Below the pieces are notes generated by a model that saw only the letters and a program-made list of their open reading frames with translations, had not been told where the DNA came from and did no database searches. From assembly GCA_009731375.1 (NCBI GenBank), contig BJOX01000077.1, positions 600,668 through 656,264 on the forward strand: a stretch of 55,597 bases of DNA. The letters run 5' to 3'. The position numbers were made by a program, and so were the translations under genes. Of the stretch, positions 16,347 to 27,191 are shown piece after piece. This DNA comes from Paulinella micropora (Eukaryota > Cercozoa > Imbricatea > Euglyphida). The number at the start of each line of letters is the position of its first letter. The first letter of the stretch is position 1.

Positions 16347-17322
16347 TATAATGATTGCTCTTATTGTTCTTGTCGTCTTCTGTTATGTGCTGGCGGTCTC
16401 TTTGAATATATGGCGAAAGTAAGCCAGGTTCTGCCTCGTCCATATATGGCGGGTCTGGTTCGCCCTCTATAATAGCCCGCTTGCCCTCTGGTTGGCCTTC
16501 GTTGCCTTCGTCTTCTTCGCCTTCGCCTTCGTCTTCTTCGCCTTCGCCTTCGTCTCCTTCGCCTTCTTCTTCTTGTTCGCTTTCTTCGTCTGCTTCTTCG
16601 TCGCCTTCTTCTTCGTCGCTTTCGTCTTGTTCTTCTTCTTTGCCGTGGATTATCTCCAACGGGTTGGAGATAGGGGGCGCTGGTTGTCTTTCTTTCATTT
16701 TTTGATTTGACAGCGCCTTATATTTACTTTTTAGTTCCCTGTTATTTTCCCGTAATTGGTTTATGGTTTGCTGTGCCTGTTTTAATTCTCCCGTTGTTCG
16801 CCTGTGTTCCTTTTGTTCCGCGGTTAAAAGGGCTTTTGCCGTTCTTAAATCTCGTATTTGTTGCTTATTTGCTTCATATCCATCTGTGAGTTGTTTGTAA
16901 TAATCCGCCCTTAAAAGTTCCATTTTTTCGCCGTTTTCGCCGTGTATAGTAAATATGGGCTCGTTTTTCCCTTTATATCTTTCATAACTATTGAAGCCAT
17001 TTTCAACGACATCACATTTGTATTTATCCTTTACACGATAAACGAATTTTTTTAACTCTGTTATAATTGAGTTTAATTTCGCTTTTGTCCTTGGTTTGCT
17101 GTCTGCGTCCTTGGGTTCGTGTGTTCTTATGACTTTGAATATAAAGCCGTCTTCTGTTGTGTTGTCGTCGTCGTCGTCGTCGTGTATGCCGATTAAACAT
17201 TTAAAACATTTTTCTTTGACGTCGTCTGTGAAATCATGCCTTTCTAAATGTTTTTTAATCAACGTTCTCACAAACGCCCGCCCTGCTTCACTGCTTACTG
17301 TTTTTTTGCCTTGGTTGCTCAT
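16339..17322 (-). CDS. Acidic coiled-coil protein, full length (copy B)
   Basis: A 327-residue protein. Residues 1-50 form a small helical head with CFKC, followed by an aspartate run and a mixed domain to about 145. A long coiled coil follows at about 150-215 (TTGELKQAQQTINQLRENN). At about 230-280 comes an extremely acidic stretch of E, D and G repeats (EGEGDEGEGEEDEG). The coding DNA contains the 9-2-9 palindrome found upstream of another gene. Fragments of the gene start are repeated in A and B'. It may be a scaffold or a histone/DNA-mimic protein; function unknown. Confidence 0.6.
   Translation of the reverse strand: MSNQGKKTVSSEAGRAFVRTLIKKHLERHDFTDDVKEKCFKCLIGIHDDDDDDNTTEDGFIFKVIRTHEPKDADSKPRTKAKLNSIITELKKFVYRVKDKYKCDVVENGFNSYERYKGKNEPIFTIHGENGEKMELLRADYYKQLTDGYEANKQQIRDLRTAKALLTAEQKEHRRTTGELKQAQQTINQLRENNRELKSKYKALSNQKMKERQPAPPISNPLEIIHGKEEEQDESDEEEGDEEADEESEQEEEGEGDEGEGEEDEGEGEEDEGNEGQPEGKRAIIEGEPDPPYMDEAEPGLLSPYIQRDRQHITEDDKNNKSNHYIK
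16652..16671. promoter_or_regulatory. 9-2-9 palindrome inside a coding region
   Basis: ATCTCCAAC-GG-GTTGGAGAT has both arms identical to the site at 6782-6801. It lies inside the acidic coiled-coil frame (encoding part of ISNPLEII), so its conservation may not be regulatory at this position. Confidence 0.5.
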
Positions 17323-17448
17323 TTTTTTGCCTTATGTTGTCGTCTGCGCGACACTCTTATTACCTTCTCTATATAAAAAAGGAAAACCCCCGCCAGTTAT
17401 AAGCGGGAGCCTTTTTATATAAAATTATGCTCTGTATTGCTTGCGGGT
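17323..17448. terminator. Stem-loop and TATA region (copy B)
   Basis: Reverse-complement copy of 12,649-12,774, with the GCGGG/CCCGC stem-loop near 17,387-17,409 and the TATA-like CTTTTTATATA just after it. Confidence 0.5.
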
Positions 17449-17928
17449 TTATGCCGTTATTGCCGTATTTATAGAGGGCGCTAAGTCTTCTTTATGTAAT
17501 CGTATTATGTTATTTTTAACCGCGGATATATCGCATTCTGTAAAAATGCGGGCTAATGTGTCTAATTCGTTTAAGGTTAGTTTGTCCATATTGTCATTTA
17601 ATGCCGTTTTGATAGCGTGTGTCTTTTGCTTCTTTTTTTGTGCGTAATTTGGGTTGCCATAAACCGCCCGCCGTTTTCTCTCTGTTGCGGGGGTGTATGC
17701 TTTCTTAATTTTGTAATATCGCGTTTTGCCTTCCTTTGTCTTGTGTTTGAGATATGAATAATAATAAGTCTGCCCGTTTATAATTTCTTTCTTTGGTGCT
17801 GGCGGTGTTGCCCTGTCTTCTTTGAGGCTACCAACGGGACGACCGCGGGGGCGTTTAATCATTATCTCGCTGTCTCCGCGACGCTCTAAAGCGGTGATGC
17901 CGTTGCTTTCTACGTCTGCCGTTGTCAT
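17449..17928 (-). CDS. AT-hook DNA-binding protein (copy B)
   Basis: The product is identical in sequence and length (159 residues) to copy A, with the AT-hook KRPRGRPVG near residues 24-33. It is divergent from the broken primase-helicase across the candidate origin. Its integrity beside a dead helicase shows the duplication is young or that the protein is still useful. Confidence 0.7.
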   Translation of the reverse strand: MTTADVESNGITALERRGDSEIMIKRPRGRPVGSLKEDRATPPAPKKEIINGQTYYYSYLKHKTKEGKTRYYKIKKAYTPATERKRRAVYGNPNYAQKKKQKTHAIKTALNDNMDKLTLNELDTLARIFTECDISAVKNNIIRLHKEDLAPSINTAITA

Positions 17929-18135
17929 TGTCCTATATTATAGGGGGTATATAAATTTTAGATGAAAATTAATTAATTAATCTTCTTTAATGGTAAATAT
18001 GAGCCGTATTTTAATTTAAAGCGTTAAGGGTATATACTTTATAATAATTATTTATTTTTCAAAATAATTATTCTCGCGAGGATATAAAGTCTTTAATTTG
18101 GACTAGTCCAAATTAAAAAAGCAAGCAAAAAAAAA
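17929..18135. promoter_or_regulatory. Candidate replication origin and divergent promoter (copy B)
   Basis: It has the same palindromes as copy A: the 26-bp one at 18,093-18,118, CTCGCGAG near 18,074-18,081, and the AATAATTATTT inverted repeat just before. No change between the copies is evident in these elements. Confidence 0.6.
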
Positions 18136-21100
18136 ATGAGCGGGTATGGGACTGACCGAGGGGTATATGTTAGTGAAGATAAAAACTCTAACGTAAAATT
18201 AAATACCGACGCGGGCGGTTATCGCGTTTTCTTTCGTGAAATGAAGGCGTCGCCATTATATGCCGTAAAGGTAAATACGGCCGATTTATTGGACTTCATA
18301 AAAGAAAACCCGCACGCTATGGAAAGTTTAGGAACTGCTCTATTTTTGAAGCCATACGCAGACATTGACAAGACATACGATACGGAGGAAGCCCGAGCCT
18401 TAAATGAAGTATCTGACTATACGCAAGCGCGCGAGGCTTTTGAAGAACTATTTAACGGGGATATGATAGCCTTGAGCGGGTGTGGATATTCAAGCAAGAA
18501 AGACAAATATGTTAATTCGTTTCATTTTGTGGGTAATAGTGGCGAACTATACGGCGACCCGTTAGAAATCAAAGAAATTATTAAGAACGAATTACCCGAT
18601 TATAAGGCGTTGGGTTATGATTTGGCCGTTTATCATAAAGCGGGAACTCCAAGCGGAATGCGAGCGCCTTATGCGGTTAAGAAAGGAGAAAACCGACGGC
18701 TGGAACTCGTGGAAGGAATAGAGGGCGGGCGCCTTATTACAAAGGACATAAGCGAGATACAGAACGATTTATATGAGTGTCTTTTGATAACCACGGCCGA
18801 GCACGATATAAACCAGATAAACAACACACGACCCGCGGAGGTAAAGAACGCGGACATTAATATTAATAAGTTATTTGAGGCGATACCAGTATTAAAACAC
18901 GAGGCGGGGGCGCACACGATAAAGGACATAAGCGAAGCGGAAACCGACGAGGGGACGCTAAAGACGTATAAGTTAAAAAGACTGATACCGACTTTATGCC
19001 ACTTGTGCGACAGAATACACGAGGCCGATAACGCATTATTTATATTACAATTTGCGAACGGGGCGAAATTGGTGGGGTGTTGGAAGCAAAAACAAGAGGC
19101 CGAAGTTAAAGGCGAAACCCCCCGTTATATCACTCTAACGGCGGGAACTGCGACGTATGCGGAGAAAATCAAATTTTACATTAAAACCGCTAACGAGAAC
19201 CGCCAAGCAATCCAACAGCGAGAAGCGCAGGAACTCACCGAACAACTCAACATAATCGGCGCGGACATAATAAACACAACGGAGGCATTTTGTAGTAATA
19301 TTAAGGAATTTATGAAAGAACAGAGCAAGCCGACGCCAACATATGATATTGTAGCCATTAAAAGCGGACTAGGCACAGGCAAGACAACGGCAAACTCAAA
19401 GGCGATAACTAACCTTATTTTAAACTGCGGAGAGATAACCGAATTAATAAGGGGCGCCAATTTAAACACTATTAAGAAAAACGCAGGCGAAATTGTGGAA
19501 AAACTAAAAAATAACCCATTAGCCCGCGATATAATAGAAAAACATAAAGACAACCCCACAGAGGCGATACTGCTATTAAGGCAAACGCCCCGCTTTAAAT
19601 CTATTGTAAGCAGTTATAGGCGGACACTGGCGAGCGACTATAAAAGCAAATACCCTTTAAATGTGGATTACAGAGACGAGCCGAAGGGGAAATTAAAAAA
19701 GAATAATTTGACCATTCAAGCAGATAGTTTTCACAGAATACCGATAAGCAGAGAGACAATTAATAAATTAGTTATTGATGAGGCCGACCAATTCGTTAAG
19801 CACTTAACGAGTGATACGTTTAAGAAGTCGCGGAACAACAAGAACAATTGGGAGATAATAAAATATGTAATAGGCACGGCTAAACAAATAATATTAATGT
19901 CGGGAACATTAAAAGCCGATGATATTGAATTCTTTCAAAACATACGGCGGGAATGTGGCAGAGAGGCAAAAACGCTATTTATTAACAACGAACCCCAAAG
20001 TAAAACAAAGCGCCACATACACATTAAGGCGGGCAATATCGGCGAGGCTTACGAGCAGATTGTTAAACTAAGACGCGAGGGCAAAAGGGTATTAGTCCCC
20101 GCAAATATCGGTAAAAGACGACTTAGGGCATTGGCGAAAATGTTGAAGAGGGATAAGCACAGGGTGCTATTAATAACGGGCGAAACAAACAAAACAGAGG
20201 AGGTGCGGGAAGCAATGGCCGACGAATACAAGAAATGGGCAGAATATGATATAGTCATTTACTCGCCAGCAATAACGGGAGGCTTGGATTATTCACATAA
20301 GGGGGTTTTTAATAATATTGTAGCCGTGGCGTGTAATAAGACAAACATGAGCGGGGATTTTTACCAGATGTTAGGCAGAATACGGCACCCGATAGACGGC
20401 AATATATACTTATTTTATACAAACTATAACACGGCGACCATTGAAAACGAAACGCAATACTTAAGGCAATTAAGCGCGAGCCTTAACGACAGGCAGAAGC
20501 GGGATGAAATGGCAACCTTGGCAAATTGGACATATGGGCAATACGGGGCGGTTAATGTAGTGGCAAACGATTACATAAAATTATTAGCGAAAAACAAAGT
20601 AGAGCAGAACAAAGACGCCCGCCACTGGATACAGAATTTAATAAAGTATTTTATACTAGCCGACTACGAAGTAAGCGACTTAGACGTATCTAACGCGGAT
20701 GATTTGACATTTAAGGAGGCGAAAATAACGGAAGCCGTAATTAAAAAAGAGGACGCTAAAGCCTTATTTGAAGCCCGAAATATTACAGACGCGGAATATA
20801 ACGAAGAATAAAGAGGGCAAAGAATGGACGACCGCGGAAGAAGCGGAATTTTAAAAGGCGAGAATTAAAAAAGAGATGTTAAAACCTGACGCAGACGAGC
20901 CGAAAAGCGCATTATTTTATAAGGTATTTGATGATGACAGATTAAGGGGTTATATATGGAATTACAGGTAATAAGGACGTAGAGGATAAATTAAGCGAGG
21001 GGTTAAATTACATAAAACAAAGAGAGCAGAACAGAGATGAGAAAAACCGATTAACAACAGACGAACAGGGCAACCTGACAGAGTGCGGGGTTATGGAATA

Positions 21101-21527
21101 CTCATTTAACACAATACACACAGAACGGCGCTATAATAAGCACGTAAATCTTATACAAGTTATAAGTGGGTTAGGAATACGGAATATATGGGACTTTGAA
21201 ACAAAGATAGGAGCGGAGGAATTGAAAGAGACGATTAAACGGCAGGAATGGCTCGCAAAGGCCGACGAATTAGTTTTATATACGACAGACACGAAGAAGC
21301 AGAAAAAGATTATAGACCATATGAACACGACGACAAATAAAACATTTCTAAGAGATACATTATATTTTATTAATACAGCGATGCGGGCAGAGTGGGGGGT
21401 ATCACTAACGGCAACCAATAAGCACGCTACGCATTACGAATTACGACCGAATAAAACATTAACGGCGATGTTTAAGAATGAGAGAATGCTGAAATTCATT
21501 CATGGGTGGCCTTATTTAGGCGAGTAA
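18136..21527 (+). pseudogene. Primase/UL9-like helicase, disabled (copy B)
   Basis: Open for 891 residues (to 20,811), so the primase, zinc site and all helicase motifs (Walker A, DEAD, MSGT, motif VI) are still readable. It then ends after TDAEYNEE because of a small deletion. Further stops and indels follow at about 20,850 and 20,950, and the last 144 codons (21,093-21,527) are open again. The truncated product might keep catalytic parts. The same lesions occur in B' but not in A. Confidence 0.85.
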
Positions 21528-22064
21528 GTTTATTGAAGAGGGTGGGGGTATCTTTTTTTTGGGGTATCTTTTTTTTGGGGTATCTTTTTTTTGGGGTATC
21601 TTTTTTTTGGAAGTCGTCAAAATATAAAAATTCTTCTCCATATTGATTTTCTTTCTGATTTGAGGGGGTATCTTTTTTTTGATGAGGGTAATGAAGGAAT
21701 TAAGGGTTAAATACGCTTACTTTTGATTTGGGGGTATGTAGTCCGTTTTTTCTATAAAGAGTAGGAAAAGATACCCCCTAATGAGGAAAATGAAGGAAAA
21801 AGGACGAAAAAGGCCTTCGTATTGATTTGAAGGAAGATGAAGGAATAACGGGGGAAGACAGCAAAAAACGATTTCAACGGATAACGGGGGCAGAATATTT
21901 GACCCCAAGGTACCCCCGTATATTACCGCTTAACTTTTGCGTACCGACACATGCCCCCGCTTAACTTTTACTTATTGCCCTTGTTTAACTTTCACTTACC
22001 ATACTATAAAAAAATATACGTATAAGATATACGCCCCGCAAAATATAAAGGCTTATAATCTCCA
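21528..22064. repeat. 16-bp tandem repeat (four units) and iterons (copy B)
   Basis: GGGGTATC plus T8 is repeated four times at 21,545-21,608, with a further single copy near 21,666. The three iterons (GYTTAACTTTTR-type) lie at about 21,928-21,998. No gene is visible. Confidence 0.75.
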
Positions 22065-22322
22065 ATGACCGCAAGATATAACGAACTTAAAGCACAATAC
22101 GAAAGAGAACAAGCCGAGGACTTAGTATATTACGGCGATGTATTAGAAGAACATTACTGCCCGAAGTGTAAAGAGCCAAAAATATATATATTGTTTCTAA
22201 TGGTAAAAAACTTAAACACTGCGAAGAGTGTAGAGAGAAACGGAAAAAACCGCAAAAGCGAGCAAAACCAAAACGAACAGCGCCAACCCCCACCGATGGA
22301 CAACCCGCAACCGAGCAATCAT
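22065..22322 (+). pseudogene. Small zinc-ribbon protein, frameshifted (copy B)
   Basis: It starts like copy A, with TATAATCTCCA directly before the ATG and CPKC present. A small indel in the AT run after KEPKI then changes frame and the second cysteine pair is lost. Confidence 0.75.
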
Positions 22323-22407
22323 TAATTTATTATTTATCATAAAACACACAATAAAAAAACAAGTATAATATACGACCACCGCAACAGATAAAGGTTTTTT
22401 ATTAACT

Positions 22408-22466
22408 TCTCTCTCATTCGCTTCGCTCATTCTCGTTTGTTAATAAAAGTTTTTTTATAATCTCCA
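22408..22466 (+). promoter_or_regulatory. Extra promoter segment present only in arm B
   Basis: About 57 bp between the zinc-ribbon and 118-residue genes are absent from arm A. They end in TATAATCTCCA immediately before the ATG, the same motif as before the zinc-ribbon gene. Near 22,418-22,430 is a small palindrome (ATTCGCTTCGCTC). Confidence 0.6.
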
Positions 22467-22823
22467 ATGTTTGAAATCACCGCGAAATTTAAAAACACCG
22501 ACCCTTACGACAATCTACAATTCTACACAAGCGAGAAAATAAACGGCGCTTCTTTCAACGCTTTGACCAAACTATGCGACAGACTAAAAGAGAAATACCC
22601 GCATAACAAACACCAACCAGCAACCGCCACCGCTTACGGGTTAATTTATGTAAAAACCGCCCCCTTATCTGGTTTCAAACCACTTCAAAATGCTATATAC
22701 AAATTTAACATTGAAACACATGAAGCCAATAAAAAGAACGGCGAGACGTTTATTATTCTCAAAATAGCGGGGGCGCCCATGATAGTATCGCGAAATGAAA
22801 CAAAGATTAATTTATTTGAATAA
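22467..22823 (+). CDS. 118-residue conserved protein, unknown (copy B)
   Basis: Full-length counterpart of the arm A gene with only a few conservative substitutions. Here it has the TATAATCTCCA start signal. Function unknown. Confidence 0.6.
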   Translation: MFEITAKFKNTDPYDNLQFYTSEKINGASFNALTKLCDRLKEKYPHNKHQPATATAYGLIYVKTAPLSGFKPLQNAIYKFNIETHEANKKNGETFIILKIAGAPMIVSRNETKINLFE

Positions 22824-22868
22824 GTTAATAAAGTTGATTTATTTATAAAACAACTTACACTTACATAT

Positions 22869-23249
22869 ATGATGTCAAAGTGCCCCGTATGTAGCGCCGT
22901 CTTTAAATCTAAAAACGCTTTAGTAATACACACCGCACGCACTCACACACACCATGACACATTAAAATTTTTGAAGGTTTTGAACGAGTGTTTAAACGGC
23001 CTTATAACCACGCAAACAACCACGCCCGAAACAATACAAAATATTTCTCAAATTAACAATTACTTAAACGCAACAAACCCCGACACATACGCCCAATTAA
23101 TCAAAATAAAGGATAATTTAAAGCAACTGCCGAACACTGAAAAATATAAAGTAATGTACGATATATACGAGCGCGTTTTATATGCTTACATGTCCGACAT
23201 AAAGCCCGTTATTGACGATATGATAACCGCCACCGCGACCACAAAATAA
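22869..23249 (+). CDS. C2H2 zinc-finger protein (copy B)
   Basis: A 126-residue counterpart of the arm A gene with the CPVC...HTARTH finger intact. The gap upstream is about 20-30 bp longer than in arm A, which confirms the MMSK start and shows arm A lost, or arm B gained, promoter sequence. Confidence 0.65.
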   Translation: MMSKCPVCSAVFKSKNALVIHTARTHTHHDTLKFLKVLNECLNGLITTQTTTPETIQNISQINNYLNATNPDTYAQLIKIKDNLKQLPNTEKYKVMYDIYERVLYAYMSDIKPVIDDMITATATTK

Positions 23250-23332
23250 AATAAATCGTTAGGACTTTTACCGCGCCACCAATTTTTGTACTTTTTTGCT
23301 CCTGTCGTCTTTTGGCTTTTGTCGTCCCGCCT

Positions 23333-23352
23333 ATCTCCAACGTGTTGGAGAT
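23333..23352. promoter_or_regulatory. 9-2-9 palindrome (copy B)
   Basis: ATCTCCAAC-GT-GTTGGAGAT lies 24 bp upstream of the coiled-coil gene start. Confidence 0.6.
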
Positions 23353-23376
23353 TACCAGAGACAAAAGCAGACCAAG

Positions 23377-23880
23377 ATGACTGACAGCCGAAGCCTTATA
23401 CCGCGGAACGCCCCCGAAACCAATGAAGACGTAGAACGGCGAATTAAGCGACGTAGGCACATGACGAACGTTGACAAGATAAAAGCGGGGATTGAAAAAG
23501 CCGAAGGAGATATTAAAGCCTTCATTCATAAAATAGCCTCTTTAGAAAGCCAAAAAACCAAAAAAGAACAAGAACTAACAGCGTTTAAAAAGGCTCTCAA
23601 AGATGCTACCGAATTGAATGAAGACATTAATATTACCAAGGATTTAACTCAGCGACAGGAACGTATTACCGCTCAATTGAAACTCGTAAAAGATTGGGTA
23701 GCACAAGGTGGCCACAGGAAAATTGAAGGCTTCAAACAACCTCATTATAATAAGGTTATTAATTTGATTTATACAGGAGTTGATTTTAACGACGCTCTCG
23801 CCCGTGTCATCTCAAAAATTAACAAGTCTAACGCATCTACTCAAATGGTAGTCTCCGCCTCGTCTTCGTCCTCCGTGTAA
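23377..23880 (+). CDS. Coiled-coil protein of unknown function (copy B)
   Basis: A 167-residue frame whose sequence appears identical to copy A. It is followed directly by the hairpin TGTGCTTTAAGCACA. The absence of visible changes between copies suggests recent duplication. Confidence 0.6.
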   Translation: MTDSRSLIPRNAPETNEDVERRIKRRRHMTNVDKIKAGIEKAEGDIKAFIHKIASLESQKTKKEQELTAFKKALKDATELNEDINITKDLTQRQERITAQLKLVKDWVAQGGHRKIEGFKQPHYNKVINLIYTGVDFNDALARVISKINKSNASTQMVVSASSSSSV

Positions 23881-23970
23881 TCTGTGCTTTAAGCACAAAG
23901 TTATTATTAATTTACAAACAAAAAACCCAAAAAAAAAAGGGGGCAACCCCGCCACAATTTCAAAGAGATT
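23881..23970. terminator. Convergent gene end with hairpins (copy B)
   Basis: Counterpart of 6,164-6,253: the hairpin TGTGCTTTAAGCACA directly after the stop, then an A-rich run and GGGG-CAA-CCCC. Confidence 0.5.
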
Positions 23971-25457
23971 TTATTTATTTATTTTATTTTTAAGCCTCGC
24001 ACTTTTTCGTATTGGTTGTTTTTTGCCGTTTTCGTCTATCAACTTAAACCCCGCAGGCTCTTTTGTCGTTGTCTCCGCGACGCTCTTTTTTGTCTCTGTT
24101 GTCTCTGTTGTCTCTGTTGTCTCTGTCTGCTTCGTCTCTGTCTGCTTTGCCTCTGTCTGCTTTGCCTCTGTCTGCTTCGTCTCTGTCTGCTTCGTCTTTT
24201 TTGCTTTTATAAACTNNNNNNNNNNCTCTGTCTGCTTTTATAAACTCATTTACTATTTTCGCCCCAATCCCGCTAATTTTCCTGAGTGTCATATTTGTAA
24301 TTACCCCGCCGTAGTCGTTGTAAATTTTATTAAGTAATTCATTTTTCTCTGCTCTGCTTCCTTTCTTCCCTAAGTGCTTATATTTGCAGTCGTTGCCGTC
24401 GTCCTCTATGTCTTCACTTTCTGCCCCTTTGGTTTAAACATAAATATATTTTCCTTCGTAATTCCTCTAGTTCGGTTTTTAATCCCTCCTCCATCATCTC
24501 CCGCGGGTCTGCCACATTTACCCAACTATACGAGAAACTCGTTAATAAATCCCCGTGTCCTAATACATTACTTACCCATGTGTTGAAATTCGTTGTTCTC
24601 GGGTCTGCGAAATTCGTACATGAAAGGCTGGCGTATAATTTTCTTAACATACTGCTTCTCTGTGTGTAATCTGCTAGCCATGGAAAAACCCTTATTATTC
24701 GTTTGTTTAGTTCATTGTTTTTCTGTTTGTCTAATTGTCACTCTTTGTTGATTATAACCGCCCCCTTTTTCTTAAAGTGGTTCCTTATTGCTTCAATTTT
24801 CTCCATTGTAAATTCGGGAGTAAATAGAATAACAGGCCTCTCTGTCCAGTTCTTTTTTTGCCCCTCTCTTTTCTTTGCTAGGTTGTTTATTCTCAACCAA
24901 CTCGGTTTATCGGGTATTAATTCATAAGTATTTTTCGCGAATATCTCAACAGGTCGCGCCCCTATTGCTAACATTAAGGCGAGCAACTTTAAATATGGGT
25001 CGTCGCTTAAAATCATCTCGTTCATTTTCGCCATTACCTCCCGTACATCAATCTGTATTTTTTGCTCGTTTTTTGCTTTGACATCCTTTTTATACCCCTC
25101 AACTATTTTAATTCGTTCATCTTCTTTGATATTGAAATATTTATCTAATTTATTCATCTCATAAACCTTCTTGCTTTGATTCGGTTTTATTGCCCTTGTT
25201 CTTACTTCGCTTAATCTCTGCCTCCTTGAAGTCGTATTCGGGTAAATAATGGTGTATTTAGGGTAAATAATTTGCATTGCTGTCAGTGCTTCCTCGTCTG
25301 TTGTTGTTTTACTAAATAATAACAAAATAGCATTATGAAAGGCTTTAGATGGCTTCGCATCACTCGTGAAAAAGTTTGATACAACATTATATATTTTTTG
25401 CTCTGTGTCTGCTACGTTTAACTGCTTGATAAATTTTTTATCGTTCTCGTTCCACAT
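23971..25457 (-). pseudogene. Tyrosine recombinase, disabled (copy B)
   Basis: The site of the 2-bp deletion in copy A is intact here, so the frame passes the K-containing segment. A TGA near 24,737 then stops it, a further 2-bp loss near 24,434 breaks the C-terminal part, and a 10-N gap cuts the KADRG repeats. The R, H and Y of the catalytic centre are readable between the lesions. Copies A and B are broken at different positions. Confidence 0.8.
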
Positions 25458-25639
25458 TCTGCCCTGTTGTTGCTTTTGTTTGCTTCGGTTATTGCACCCC
25501 GCCACTCGCTCGCGCTCGTGTCTGCCCCCCGTTGTTCTGCGGGTCGTATGTTATATAATAGACTTGTTTATTTTGTTTCTTAACGTAAAAAAAGTAAATA
25601 TTTAATGATACTTTCCCCTTTTTGTGGGGTCTTGTGTTC

Positions 25640-26043
25640 TGATCATTTATGTAGCATAGACAGATCTATATGGTATATCATAAAAACAAGCCTTAGAAAC
25701 ATAAAAAAACGACATACGACGTATCAAAAACATACATTGAAAATTATCAAAACATACAAAGACGTAAAACAAAATATGAAAAAATGAATACTAAGCGCTC
25801 TTTTGTCAAAATGACGACAAAAAACATATAAATGAAATTTATATATATTTTATGATAATAAAATGTTTTTTGTCATTTTGGCTAAAGAGCGCTTAGTATT
25901 CATTTTTCATATTTTGTTTTACGTCTTTGTATGTTTTGATATTTTTCAATGTATGTTTTTGATATGTCGTATGTCGTTTTTTTATGTTTCTAAGGCTTGT
26001 TTTATGATATACCATATAGACCTGTCTGCTACATAAATGATCA
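25640..26043. repeat. Palindrome, copy 2
   Basis: Same structure as 4,122-4,532 with a few deletions in one arm, hence about 404 bp. It starts and ends with TGATCA. Confidence 0.9.
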
Positions 26044-26757
26044 TATATATATATGTATATATAACTTCATATATTGGTAGTACTAACTTCAACTTTGTGT
26101 AACAGCACCAGAGTCTGTTTATCCTGAATTCGATTAATATTTATTTATTAATAACTTGCTTTAAATCCTTAAACTTTCAAAAACTAACAGCTACCAGCCT
26201 TTTTACGTTCCTAGCCACCCGCCATTCGCCGGTATTTGCGTATGCCGGCCGGACACTGTCAATTTCCTTTCTCGAATCAGTTCAGTTCACTACTTTTTGA
26301 GACAATTCTCGTAAGACATTCTCGCGTTCTCGCTTATTGTCGTATGATATAAATGAATAATAAATAACTATTTCTGAAAGAAAATATCAAATGACACACG
26401 GTGGAGTGGTCACATTTCACATTTGGGAAAACTTTCCCACTACTGCCTATTTCGGTGTACCAACATGTGATCTTAGATGTTCAAACTCAAAGTGCCTCGG
26501 AACGAAACCAAAGCACGATCATGATACAAATGCTTTCCTCGCTCACACTACATCACTGCCAGACTAAGGTGAATCCAAGACTCGTGACTTTCCTGTCAAG
26601 TGCATTAATACTCAGGCTGTTGAAGGTCTGACAATCTGAACTGTGACGTCATTAGTTAACGTTGCCTCAAGAGCAACGCTCAAACACGCCTCATCCTATT
26701 ATAGCCCTTGCCCTTGCCCTTCACTTGCCTATTGCCTAGCCTAATCACCAACCTTAA

Positions 26758-27145
26758 AGCAAAGGGGCGAGCACGGTCGCTCGTGGTCCCTGTTATTAAA
26801 TAACTTATTCTTAAAAGTTTCTCTGCGTTGAACGCCATCATTTTGTATCGTCTGATCACCTACCGCCTTTCAGAAAATGGTGCTACATAAATATTGAACT
26901 GAAAGTTTGTCAACTTAGGATTTGTCGCTTGCTTGGTGCATCGATATAGCCACGTATACTACAAGGAATATCGACATTGTCTGAGCGACGGCATAGTATT
27001 ACTACAAGAAATGATAACGTTCCAACAAATATATAAACATGTATAAATACATGTGATAATCACAGTACTGTGATCACAAAGCCATGAATGATATACGCAC
27101 GCCACGATAGCGAGGCAGTAAAGTGAAGCGAAGACAAACACACTG

Positions 27146-27191
<46 letters not shown>

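Larger units (their letters stand above)
17170..26757. repeat. Right arm (copy B) of the large inverted duplication
   Basis: This is the reverse-complement counterpart of 3,409-12,927. It differs by scattered substitutions, small indels and two longer promoter segments. The recombinase, zinc-ribbon and primase-helicase genes are disabled here, while the coiled-coil, C2H2, 118-residue and AT-hook genes remain open. Confidence 0.9.

Noticed and set aside
4122-26043. Major capsid protein, packaging ATPase or protease genes
   Set aside because: I looked through all frames of useful length and saw no matching motifs; a very divergent gene cannot be excluded.
3409-26757. The whole inverted duplication as an assembly artefact
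   Set aside because: The arms carry different lesions and indels, so they are distinct sequences, although allelic misplacement cannot be fully excluded.
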